In this document: in pieces, positions 26,401 through 39,270 of the stretch
Layout: each line of letters opens with the position of its first letter
Numbering within the stretch: position 1 is the stretch's first letter
Assembly (NCBI GenBank): GCA_014706295.1
Contig: JACSVZ010000039.1
Span: 2,728,001 to 2,792,000, forward strand
From: Lycocorax pyrrhopterus obiensis
Lineage: Eukaryota; Chordata; Aves; Passeriformes; Paradisaeidae
Direction: 5' to 3'
DNA: 64,000 bases
Notes under the pieces: model-generated
What the model was told of the DNA's origin: nothing
The model's input: the letters and a program-made list of their open reading frames with translations, nothing else
Database searches by the model: none
Program-made: the position numbers and the translations under genes

Positions 26401-28052
26401 TATTCTCAGATATCTAATGAGGCTTTGTAATTCCTAAACAAATAAAAGGCAGAGAGTGCAGTGACAATTTAAGGCTATTCAGGGAAGAGGCAACAGTTAA
26501 GGATATTTTGCCTCTTTATTATCTGAAATACAGGGATGCCTACTCCATGGTGGTACAAATACAGGGACCATGAGCCAGACTTGTGCTCACATGCCTGTTC
26601 AACAGAAGCAAGCAATCTTTATCATCAAGTAAGGGATTTGTGTGTTGCAGGTTTCTGTGTGTGTCAGGAGTTAAAAGAAATTTAACAGCCAGTTAGATCC
26701 CTTATACAAAAGCAAGAGAACCATGTCAGCAACTAAGGAGAGAACTGTCTTACTCCCTGCTTGGAAGAAGGTAGCCTTGCCATAGCAACAGCTTCCAGAG
26801 CTGGGGAGGTCCATCTACTATTGCCTAAACCTGGATCACCTTTCCTTCATATTGGTATTTGCTGTTTAGTATTCAGCCGTATTGGAAGTAGCTGAACACT
26901 AGACACAAACATGGAGTTTGCAGGAAGCAGGAGTACCTCTGATCACATGGCATATGTGGGAAAAATAACTTTCAGATACATCAGCCTTCTGCTGGGTTCA
27001 AAGACTGTGCCCATTTTGTGAACTGAAAAGATCATTCTGACCAAGCTGTGTGATAAACATTCTATGCACAGTACTGTTCCTCTCAGTTTTGATTTGATCC
27101 TTGCACGTTCATGTGACTCCTTCTTTGAGCTTTTTTAATTCAGATTATGTAATACAGCCAGCAGAATCATCTCAGCTAAACAAATCAACTTCAGTTATTT
27201 AAATCCAAAACAGACATAATAGACAAATCAGACAATTCCAGTCTCATCCATAGCCACAGGGAGAGGTTTTCTAGATGATTTTATTTTAGCAGTATCTGCT
27301 CTTTCTAGAATCTGAGTTTAATCATTCCTTTGTATTTCTCTCTAGTTTATAATTAATTTTAACTCCACACTGAAATCAGGTCAGTAGACTACATATTTCT
27401 AATGTTAGTACTGTTTTATTCTGGTTGTCTCTGTAAGTTTTAGGTGATTATACTAAAACCAGCAGTTTATCCCAGCTTAAATACGACTGCTTTACTGGAG
27501 GTCAGACTCTTCTGGCCCTGTTGTCTTTAATAACTTTCCCTTAACCACTTCAGTTCTTTAGACAAAAGAATACAGAGAAGAAGGGAAGACTTGTGAGATG
27601 AGGTGGCCAAGAAGAACAAATGTACAAGAGGACATGGACAAACAGATAGAAAGGTTCAAACCAGGGTGAAGAGAAAAGATAGAGAGGCAACAACAAGTTG
27701 AGGAAAAAAATTGAGAGACAGACAATAGGGAGAAAGTGGGACAAATATCAGGGATTATGAGGAAACTAGTGCGCTGGAAAAGCAACAAAATTGGATTGTT
27801 TTGTTGTCACATAGCAAAAGTTATTGCATTTGGAACAGAGATGACACATGGACAAATAAAACTCACTTCAGAGAAAACTCTACTTCCTTTCCTTGGTTTA
27901 GGGTTTTTGCCTTTGGGATTAGGTTTTTTTCTTCAGAAAAGAAAGAAGGCATTTGGGGATTCAGGGTTGTCTTTCTCTTTTAAGAAAAGTGCTTTTAGGT
28001 GAGTTTTACATCTCTTCAAGCATAATCAGGGTAAGACGTTACCAAGCCTACT

Positions 28053-28067
28053 ACACACACACACACA
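28053..28067. repeat. (AC)n short microsatellite
   Basis: Seven to eight AC units. Confidence 0.85.
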
Positions 28068-29949
28068 TTGAACTATGACAAACCACCTTACAAATGAGCT
28101 CACCAGGACTCTCAGTGCACAGCAGAAAACAGCAGCAGATCGGATGTGAGACACTAAAGCTCTAAATGCAAACTAAGCATGTCCAGCAGCTTTTGTAATA
28201 ACCATGTGGCACTGCAGCCTTACTTGCAAATCCTTCACTTTTTTCCCCCCTGCCTATTTTAAAGAAACAGCCTATTCTGAAGTTTAACATTCAACCACTA
28301 GAAGAGACCTCTATTGTTTTTTGTCCTGAGCACTAGTGATATGAGTATTGCTACCCTTGTAAGAAATTGCTGCTTGCAGACTATGACAGAGCTGAAAGGT
28401 TTAGGATCTGCACTGAAGGTCATGCTCTGCATAAGTCAGACTATAGTACCAAGTCCTCTGTATGATTTTAATGGCTGTCTTTCAAATTAAATCAAAGCAG
28501 AAGTGACTCTTCAGTTTCTAAATCTACATATGTTTATTTCTCATCCTCTCTAATACATAATTAGATTTAAGCATTTTGTTTGCAAGAGTTGCTGAGACTA
28601 TGCCACGTCACTCGCTGTGCAAGCACAAGGAACTTTTCTTTTTGAAACATTTATGGTATTTGCTAAATTTAGCGATCCCAAAATGCTTATCATACGGAAG
28701 CCTAAGAATTGCTGTATTCTACATTAGTCTTGAACAATGCTCTCTTTCCTCACTGCTTGAAGCACAGGAATCTTGCACTCCTTTAATACAATAATACGTG
28801 ACATTTAAATCGTAAAAGGAAATTACTGGGCAGCTAAAGTCAGCCATCCAGGAAGCTATCAGAAATAAAAAAGGAAATAAGATTGAGAGAGTACATACCT
28901 TTCAGCTATTCAGTCAGATAAACTGCTAAGAAATAGTAATTACCGTTAAAATAGATGCTGGACAGGTTAGATACTTAAAAGGACAGAAAAATAAAACCAA
29001 AATAGAAGCAAGGAGTAAAAGGTGATTTTCTTAGCCAAGAAAAATTGTGGTAGCTACATTTATAACATAAACATGGCAAAAAATAGAGATTTTAGTTGGC
29101 AATTATCATCTAAGAAAACACTAAAATGCAGATTCCTACCAAACAAACTGAAGGCCTTATCTGAGTGAAAGGGCACAGAGAACCCTATGTCAGATGAATT
29201 TTGAGAAAACAGCCAACTTACAAGTAAAACAAGGTGTTGTACATCAGGAAGCTCTTCTTGTCATAATTTAGCACCTCCAAAAGAGTGGCTTTTAAAAGCA
29301 AATGTTAAAATAGTTAAACACCAAATGTGATCCTTCTGGGGCTAAAATAGAAAGACCGTCATTTTATGTTGATGGTAGTTTATGATTAGATCTGTGGTCA
29401 TCATTTAACTAATTTTCATCCACTTGGTGTACACAAAGTTGCTTTTGTATGCTTTTAATTTATGACACAATTTATAATGTAACAGTGGGATGCTAAATGC
29501 AGCATTATTATCTACTAAATATTTAATTCTAAATTAGCTTATAGCGGAAACAAAGCCTGTAACACTGTCTCAAAACTTGCCGTGATACAGTTTCAAAATT
29601 TACTTGTAATCACAAAAATCAACAGAAGTTGAGAACAAAATGAGAAATGAAAGCAAGTGAATAAGGATGACTGCAACTCATGTGCCACTGACTGTATAAA
29701 GGATCTTCTGCTTTTAAAAAAAGGATAGAAAATTAAAAGAAAAGGGAAGTCTTCCAAAGTAATGTTTTAAAAATCTGCATCATATACCCTGAAAATAAGC
29801 TATTGTTTCATGCATCAAATCCAAGGATTAAATCCAGTCAGTTCACTGAAGACAGCAGTAACTACAGGTACTTATGGCCAAAGAAAAGGAAGTGATTAAG
29901 TAGAACATGGCAAGCTGATCCCATGACATGCAGAGCTACAAAAAGAAAT

Positions 29950-30737
29950 GGCTCAGAAGGAAAGAGAAAATAGTCTGAGGACTAACAAGGCTGACTGCAG
30001 AGGCCAGGGCTGAAGCCATGTGGGATGCAGGTGCCCCAGGACGGCAGCAGCAGGAGCTGCAGGGAGCCACAGGCTGCTCCCTGCCAGAGGCTCCAACACA
30101 CCCACCACTGGACACGGCTGAGCGCACGGCTGAGGCAGCGGCAAAAACACGACACAGGCAGTGAGGAGTGAGGGGGAAAGTGTGGGAACCAGCCTTGCCA
30201 GCCCCAAGGTGAGGGAAGGCAGAGGGGAGGAAGCATTGCAGTCCCCTGAGCAGGGATTCCCCTACATCCTGTAGAGAAGCCCATGCTGGGGAAGGTTTTC
30301 CGGACAGAAGATGCAGCCCTTGGAGAATCCACATGGGAGCAGGTATTTTTCCTGAAAGACCATGGAGGACTCCAAACTGGAGGAAGAGGGAGCAACAGAG
30401 GGGAGCTACTATGGACTGGTCCCAGCCCATGCCTGATGCCCCTGTGCCATGTGGCTGGACAAGGCAGAGGAGTCGGGAATGGACGACTAAAGTTGAGACT
30501 CGAGAGAAACGAGGAGCGTGGAGGTATTTTAGGTTTTGTCGTTGCTTCTCACAATCCAACTCTAATTTAGCTGGCAGTAAAATAAATTAACCTTTCCCAA
30601 GCTGAGTCTGTTATACCCATGGCGGTAGTTGGTGAACCAACTTCCTGGTTTTATGTCAGCCCATGAGCTTTTCCATCTTATTTTCTCCCCTTGTCCTGCT
30701 GGAGCCTGTAGCAGACAGTCAAGGTCAATCTACCACA
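29950..30737 (+). mobile_element. Solo-type endogenous retrovirus LTR (avian ERVL-like)
   Basis: A GC-richer island of about 0.79 kb in AT-rich intron. It carries the imperfect internal blocks 'cccatgctggggaaggtttt', 'cacatgggagcaggtatttt' and 'gaccatggaggactccaaac', which recur in a common bird LTR family. An AATAAA signal lies at 30581-30586, followed by 'ttcccaagctgagtctgtta' and 'catggcggtagttggtgaac'. It ends 'ggtcaatctaccaca', so the 3' terminus is CA at 30737. The 5' edge is not resolved and no target-site duplication was found. No gag, pol or env sequence adjoins it. Assignment to ERVL is from memory of the family. Open frames up to 207 codons on its minus strand are composition artefacts. 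Confidence 0.8.
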
Positions 30738-33700
30738 AAAGCTTCTCTAACAAGATATACAAGATGAAGAAATGCATAAATCCTGTATTTGTGAAACAAA
30801 CTGCATAACAGTTTTACAGATGACTGGAAGCCCATCTACAGTCCTTGGAATCTTAACAGTTTCTCCCCAGTCTTCAATGGGAGAAAAAAATCATCTGGAA
30901 GCATTGCAGCAGCAGCCCGGACAGATTTAACAGCCTTCTTAATCAAATTTAACTTAGTCATAAACTTCCATATCAAGAGACTTAAAAATCAAGTTATTTT
31001 TCATGTAATTACAGTCACTGAAGCATTAATTTCTATTTATCATTGGGTCTCGCTAATAGAGGCCCAGATCTGTCAAGCTTTCCACTCTCTTTTCAATGGA
31101 TAACTTGGAAATCTAGGCACATGGTCTGGAGAGAACTGTACCTAGAAGTATGCAACAGATGTTGAGACTCCATAAAGGCTTGCTCCTTGACTTGGCTGCA
31201 TGGCTAACTGCACCTGCCTTTTGTATCCACTATCTGCCTGTCACCTTTTTATAAAAAGAAGCCGTTTCTCCGAAGGCAACTAGACCAACTCGGTTTTTCT
31301 CCAATCACCATCTTGCTCTCAAGAAGGCTAAAACATTCTATCCTTGATTAAGGGTTTTCATTCCCTTAGCTGACTTGATCTTTATGAAGCTGAGTACTCA
31401 GACGAACTCTCATTGTCTGAAGATTGTGCATAGGAAATTTTCAACAAGAGTTTATGACTGTCTCATTGCATGGTCATTGAGTTAAAAAAATAGTTTGGTC
31501 TTCTTAGGCCTATGAATTATACTCAAGAAATGGAAAAGAGTTTACCAACACTAATAAGTATACCCTAAATAAAATATTGAAAATTTAAGTGTGGGTTGGT
31601 ACAATTTTCAGTAACATACAACATTTTCTTGTCAGTGACTGTCTTTAATATGGGGCAAAAAAGCCAAATTGAACTCTCTACAGTGGAATATATTCACAAC
31701 TTTTCACATATCACAGACTGAATAAGACTGTATACCCTCTTTTAAAGAGGTCAAGTCATGTAGGAGACAAAAGGCTAAAAAAGATATCAGCTGGTGCATG
31801 AATTGTCAGGCTGCCTGTAGGGGAGCGAATGCGTAGGTTTGCACAGAAGATTCAGACTGAGCACGTAGAGTTTCATTTGAAACAAGACTAAATATAAGTT
31901 TCTAAATGTGTCTACAGGCCATTGCTGCTGTATGATTTCCTACTGTAGCTGATGAAAATCTATTGTAGGATTCAACTGCCTCAACACTGGCATTCAGTTC
32001 TACCTTCAATGCCCTAACATTTCTAAAATACGAGTGTGGAGCTGCAAGGTATGAAATGGGTACTACCTGAGAGCCACCCTCACTGGGGCAGCTGCTGGGA
32101 CCTACAGTAAAACTCTGCAGTACCCTATAGGACACTTGAGGACTTGGGGCTCTATTTTGCTAAACAAGAACCACAGCTGAGAAAGATTCAGAGCTGATTT
32201 AGTCTAGTTCAGAGCAAGCTGACGCACTCTGGGGCACACTGATCTCCCCCTGTAAGTATAATGAAAGCATAAACCCAGCTCACATATAATGTAGGGGTTC
32301 TCATCTGGAACTGATTCTTGCTCAGTCTGGCAGGTAAATGTATTGACTCAATCTCCTTTGGACTCTTCACCAGTCACCTCTTCAACAGTCTACACAAGTG
32401 ACCAAGAGGGCAGCTCCTCTAACACGAGCAATAGCCTCTACTGAACACTCGCTGGTTGATGAGGAAAACATCAGGTGTATGGAGTGAAGGGGTATAACCT
32501 GCAACACAGGATATCACAGATATGCCAGAGTATGGTTATATCTATGCTGAAAGCTTAGGGGGCAAAAACACCCAAACCATGAAGTAGATGAAATCTTCCT
32601 CAGTTTAATTCCTGTGTTGCTTTTTCTGCTGCATTAAACTTACATGGGCAAGAAGTTGCCTCTGTGGTTTCTTTACCCAGCCACAAAGGCAGTGAGATGA
32701 GTCCCTGAAATAGTCTAGAAAAGCAGGTTTCTTTACAGCTAAAAGGACTGATCCAAATAATCCTGAGGGGTAAAGCTGTCAGGCTGACAAAGGTCTTGGC
32801 AGCAGTTTGCTGATGAACTTGCAACTGCTCTCTCTCCGTTTGTAGAAGCTATTGGTCAGACAAGAAAAAATTGGAGAGAAAGATTAACTTTGCTGATGCA
32901 TGCATACATATGAGTTTTGATCACTTACCACGTGTTGCAGAGATAAAAGTTACACTGACAGTATTAAAATCCCAGCGACATACAAAAATTTCCTCCAGCC
33001 ACGACAACACAACCATCATTCCCATGCTCATCTATTTATATAGAGTCCCAGCAACATCTGCTCATCTCTATGATTAATCTGTACTTCTCAGTAATACTCA
33101 ACTTTTTAGAATGCAATATCCCAAATAACTTCCCCAAAACTCACCATTAAAAAGGGCTTTGCTATGGGAGCCTGCTTTTTATGGACAAGTTAATAACAAA
33201 CATAACAGATTATTGAGAAAGTAACATTTAATTCCAAAGATTCCAGAAACCTGTTGCATGTAAATTAGATAACAGGTGTTTTAGCTGGCATACTGAAATT
33301 GCATAGTACACGATTAAACTTCAGCCTAAATAACATGCAGCGTTTTGGAAACCTCAATCTGGATTAAAAAAATTATTAGGTTTTATCTGCTCTTTAAGGA
33401 AATGCAGATTACATTTTGTCCAGATTTTCACTTAATCTCTTACCAGCCATTAAACAACTGGTAACAGATACTTTATAGCATTTTATAATCACAGTTCTGG
33501 GGAGAGATTTGATTCATCTCCATAGGAAGGCTGACTTGCAGATGGGTCCTTTAATATTAAAGCAATCTGAAAAAACTCACAAAATGCTACAGAAACTTTG
33601 TCTATGGATTTGCTTGCTTGAAATACACAGTTCTATCTTCAATTATGCTTAACAAAATCATGTACCTCAGGTATATGTATGACAAACTATCCTATGTCCT

Positions 33701-36700
33701 CTCTAATTGCAGCACTGAAGATGTATAGACAGAAGCATCCATCCCTTACGTAAAATTACAAAATGCTCCAGAATGCAAAGTATATAAAAACATAGATGGA
33801 AGTATCTTTTATCTAGGACACTGCATGGCTAAAAATACACTGAATTTTAATCCTGGATGAGGATTAAGGTTATTTATGATAAAAAGAGAAACAGCAACAG
33901 AGCACAGATTACATTTAGTCCTCACAATTACTTTTGTTCCCTTGAAATATTTTCAGCTACTTGTCGATTTCTCATAATGCACAATAGGTCATAAATCTTA
34001 TCAAATCTCTCTTCGCAGCAAGATCTCTTTTTGGCTAAAATCTCTTTGGTTTGGGGGTGCCAGAACAGCCCAGGAATTCCGTTTACTAAATTTAGTTCTA
34101 TTTAGCATTCCTTTGTTATTTTGTAAACTACTAAAACCAAACAATTGTGCCTCAGCAGTGCATATAACTATGAACATTTTAAATATTAGAAGTCATACTT
34201 AGTCCTAACCTCCACATACCATGTTAAAAATCCCATCACATAGAAGACTCTTACATGAATGAGGGCTACAATGATTCAAGCTGAAAGACACAAATTCCAA
34301 GAAGAAATAAAATGATCAAGTAAAAAATTTGTTGGGCTTAAGGGACACACACTGGGCTGTCAAATCAGCCTGAGCTTAAATGAGTGCACTCTCACATGCC
34401 TGGGAGCTGGCAGCTGGTTTTTGTGTGACCACATGGAACAAAGGTATCCAGAGGCTGAACAAGGGGATTCAGTTAGTTTTGCCAAAAGCTCAAGTCTTTT
34501 AGGGAAGGATGATGCATGATTAGAAGATGTCTTCCACTTTATGGGATCCTTTTACAAGAGGACTTTTCACAGATACCACAGCTGGGCACAGTTTGAAACA
34601 AGGGTCATAATGCCAGACTGATTGTCTTCCAGCAATAAAACCCAAGTATATCTAGGAAACAGACCACTGCTGGAAAAACTGAAGGTGCATTGCTCAGATA
34701 AAAAAAAGTCCCATCAGGTGCTGCCACAGGACTACTAGCTCTGACTGAGCTCTGCTTGGACATCAGCAGTCAGCTCTGCTGGTGCACCATATCCCCCCAG
34801 GCTTCCCACAGAGGAACACACTTCTTCAAGCCTCCTGAGCCTAAACACATCCCTGGACCTCTGCAAGTTTGCTACTCTGTTCTCCCTCAATGTTTTTGAA
34901 GGAGGGGAAAAAAAAAAAGAAAAGAAAAAGTGCCTGTAGTGTCTAAAGCTAAGCTCTTTTTGGAGTATCACTCAGAAGAGATATCAACATTTCCTTCTTC
35001 TGGGTGAATTAGATGAAAGTTTAGGTGGTGTGAAATGTTTGCCTGCCTGGTATGTCTTTGTAAAGTGATCCCTTCTCTTTAGCCCTCCACAGCTAAAGGG
35101 CTTGCAGATAATTTTTTTCCACACTTACAGATTATTTTGTTTGCATCCCAACTGAAATTGGGCATGACAAAACACAAACCCACCTCCCCTGGTTCACCAA
35201 CAGATGGCACATTGTTATGTGGCTCTCCATCCAGAAAGAGATGTATGAATTTTGGATACATTTACCTGAAGCATTCAAGAAATAGCTCAAAATTATGACA
35301 TTCAGGTTTCTGACTGACAGATGCCTCATTGATTGATAGGCCACCTCTCACATGAGCAAATGCTGTCTGAGTATATTAACCATCTGCTTCTACACAAGTA
35401 CACACATTATATGTTTGTCAACAGTAATAATGACATTTTTACTTAATTTCTATCTTCAAAGCACTGCACACTACAAATTCATTTCCAGTGATCAGACTTG
35501 CTCTACAGAAGCACATTAGAAAAGTGGGTTATACCCAGACTCACCCCACTCTCACGCAGATGGACTACACAGGCTTCCCCGTTGTCCCCACATAACACTG
35601 CAGACCACTAGTTTCAAAGAGCTGTAAATCTATCCAATGAAATGGACTTATTCCCTCACATGTTGATATAATAAATATGTGCAGATAAACTGGACATGTA
35701 CAAATTAAATTTACCTATACCAGTCAAAGCCTCTGGATTAGTCACTTATTTATTGTAAACTTATGTTTTAATACACCAAGATGACTTCTTCATAAACTGA
35801 AAAAAGATAGTTTGTAGCACAACTAAGGCAGCTAAATATTACAGGAACCCACATTCTTAAATTTCAACTTTTCAAGACTATGAAGATACTTTTCCTATAT
35901 CTTGTTTATTAAGATAGCGTATTTGCTTATTGGTTCTGTATTACATAGCAAAAAATAATAGTATGTTTATTATATATGGTTTATAGTGGTTTAGAGATCT
36001 CTAATCTCTTCTACGATTTCTGCACTGCCAAGAAGTAACAAATTACTCCACTACAGAAATGAAGATAACAGAAATATAGTAAATACACAATACCTTGCAA
36101 AGAAAATTTTTTGCTTAATTTGAAATGCAATAGGGCAAACTGAATTCAGAAATAACACCTGCAAATTTGATGTGGCAATGAAAATGCCAGTGGAATTTTG
36201 GATTTTAAGACACTATAAAGGTAATAGTCCAATATTAATAATAGCGAGATTAGATTTGACTTGTTAGCAAGAGGTAACAATAAATTCAAAGCAATTCATA
36301 TAATGAATTAAAGGACTTGAAAAAGTAGCACATTGCGGAAAATTAAGACAATTAAATGTGCATAATACACTGAAAGGATGCATGAACAGTTCCAAGTAGG
36401 TATAAGTGACCTCACAGCCAAAACTGCAGCTTGCTATCTACAGGTTTTGCAGGGATTCAAGGCTGAGTTTGCTTTCTACTGATAGCAACATTACTGGAAA
36501 CAGGTTGAAGTAATGAAGAACTGAAGGACTCATAAACAGATTCCTGGAGTGACTATGCTTTGAAAATTATCATCTACACAGACCAGTCTAAACAGATATC
36601 CTACCAGTAGCTAACCAACCCTATTCCCAGAAAATCTGGAAAAAGATATAAACCTGAAATATTCACTGTAGAAGCCTTAAATATTTAGAAGACTAATATT

Positions 36701-38244
36701 TATGAGAATGTTAATAATGATTCAGCAATAATGATTTGTTTATAATAATAAAAGATTCCTATTACAAGAGAAAGCCCTCATTAAAGAAGAAATGCTCCAT
36801 TTAAAATTAGGATTTTAATTGTATGCATCACTATTATTACAGCTATCTACAGCTATCTACATTTCTATGGCACAATTGCAAGCAAAAGGTGATCAGATAC
36901 TATTAATGTATTTCCAATCTATCAGAATTAATAAGTTTAAGCAGTAAGATGTAGAAAGAAAATTTTATTTCATGCATATAAACATATAATTTTAGCAATT
37001 TTTAATTTGATTGATTTTTTCTCCTGATTTTATAAAATTGTATACACATTTTGACTAGTCAGAGATGATCAGAACTGTGTCTGGTTTAAACTGTTCATTT
37101 TTTCCTTTTACCTTACACCAGATATGCATATATTATTGTATTAAATCTATGAGGTGATACTTGTTCATTTTCAAAACTGTATTCACTGGATAGACAAGGA
37201 TCAGAATCTACTATAAAGTTACAGTCTACAGAATCATATTGATTATATTAAGGTATATGAACACATCAAACAGAAACCAGGCCTTTCTCATGACTTCTTA
37301 CTGTTGTGTTATTATCCTCTTCCTTCCTAAGGTGCACTGCATAAAAAAAAATCTCAATCGTTCTAACTTACTTAATTGATTTGTCTTTTCAATATATATC
37401 TGCAGTTGAAACTAATTAACCGAAATTATCTTCCTTTACATAAGACCCTGAATCCCATCTCTTCACTTACAGATGTTTAAGGCATAGATGAATCATATTT
37501 GACAGAAAAGTGAATAAAAATATCTCTATATTGCTGCATATTCTGAAACCAGAACTTATTAGAAAAGTGCAATAAAATCATTTCAGTAAAGATCTAAATA
37601 CTAACTCAAAGTACACTTCTGGACAAAAACAAAAAAAGGAAAAATAATTTCAACTTTTTTTTTTCTGTCTTTGTAGTGAGACTGACCCAAGTCAGGTAGG
37701 CAGGTGTTCCTCTTCAATAGTGACAGCATCTGGAAAAGCAGCCTTTATCACAATGGAGTTCAACACTGATCTCCCACACTTCAGACAGTATCTGAGCCAG
37801 TAGGATACACAATATTTTTGGGAGAACCAATGGAAGGCTCTCCTGCTCCTGCTCCTCAGCTTTATATGATCAACTTAATTGGACCAAACAGAATGTGAGA
37901 TTGTGAGTGTTAAAATAAAAATACTATGTTGAAAGAAATGAAAAGCTCAAAGTTGATTTTGTAGCTTTAGTTTTTCTTTCTCTCTGAACACTGAGCTGAA
38001 AAAAATCGTCATAGTGTTAGTGCTCTTTCTAAAGGATTCTGTAAAATTCTGAAATTCATTTGTCTAAAGCTCTAAGTCACATAATTATTTCCTAACAGAA
38101 CTTAAGGAGATTTTGTGTAGGCCTATAATGTATATAGCTACAATAAGCAAACAAGTAACAAAAATGACATGAAATATCCTTGAGTTTTTCACTGTTCACC
38201 CTGCAAGTCAAAAGACACATGAATGTGGCAAGCTGTAAGGACCA

Positions 38245-38339
38245 AGTTCCTTTAGGCAGCCCTGGCTGAGCACTGGGGGTTTGGATCAGATGACCTCCAG
38301 AGGTTCTCTTCAACCTCAGCCCCTCTGGGATTCTGTGAC
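38245..38339 (+). mobile_element. CR1 LINE extreme 3'-end fragment
   Basis: Only the last 95 bp or so of a CR1 are present, recognisable as 'gatcagatgacctccagagg', 'ctcttcaacctcagcccctc' and the terminal 'gggattctgtgac'. Sense orientation, severely 5'-truncated. Confidence 0.82.
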
Positions 38340-38568
38340 TGCTATGGCATAACATCTCTTTTTGTCAAGAAAAATGGGCACGTAAATAATAACTCCTCAG
38401 GTGATTTAAATACCTTGAATCATTAACAGATTTCAAAGGTCAAAAAATTGGGTTGCCCTGTACTTCCTGTATAAGGCTATGTGGTAGGATGCACGTATAT
38501 GGTATGCATGTATGTTCAATTATGAAAAATCTATACAATATATGCTTATACATACATACACTCTATAC

Positions 38569-38603
38569 GTATATATATATATACATATACATATATATAT
38601 ATA
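38569..38603. repeat. (TA)n / (CATA)n microsatellite
   Basis: TA units interrupted by two CATA steps, following looser 'tacatacatac' repeats at about 38549-38560. Confidence 0.88.
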
Positions 38604-39252
38604 AACACATGACATTAGGCAAGAGGAGGTGGAATAAAGCTTCTCCTGAAAAGCCTAATTGACCTTTGCAATCTTACATTTTTTTTTGTTTTAATGCAAG
38701 ATTTTGCAATGGAAGGAATTATTACACTCAAAGGTATTGCTGACATTCAAAATAATTCTCAAATCAGTTAAATTGAAACAACAATACTGAAAATACAAGA
38801 CTAAAAATAGGATAACATGGCAAGAAACAACACTGCAGTGGATTAAAAGTTTGGGGGGTTTTTTTAGGCCCTATTATACTATATGGAGTTTTCAGTATTT
38901 TTTACGTCAGGTATCCACAGATCTCTGTTACCCAGCTTGCATGACAACAGCAAGAACACACATGAAGGATTCAGGAGCCCTTTATCACAGGTTAAGAGAG
39001 AAGGCTGCAGTAGCAATATATTTTCTTGGTCACAAAGTGTAGAACCACACAACAAGTCACAGTTTAAGAGTTTGGCAAACAGGTAAACTAAACCTGGGTA
39101 ACCTCAGAGCTTAATCAAGCGGTTACTGAGTTAATGATTTACTGCTATGGTGGAAGAAAAACCCAGCTGTCTAGTGACTCTTCTACAGTCCCATCTGTAA
39201 ATGAAGAAAGTCTGATCTGGTTAAATTCAGAGCATTAGCATCACCTGCCTGC

Positions 39253-39270
39253 TTTTTTTTTTTTTTTTTT
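39253..39270. repeat. (T)18 tract
   Basis: Eighteen consecutive T on the plus strand; on the minus strand it would read as a poly(A). No retroposed sequence was identified next to it. Confidence 0.9.

Noticed and set aside
29936..30559. 207-codon and shorter open frames on the minus strand
   Set aside because: They lie antisense inside the GC-rich LTR. The predicted protein is low-complexity (Pro, Ser, Leu, Cys) with no domain.
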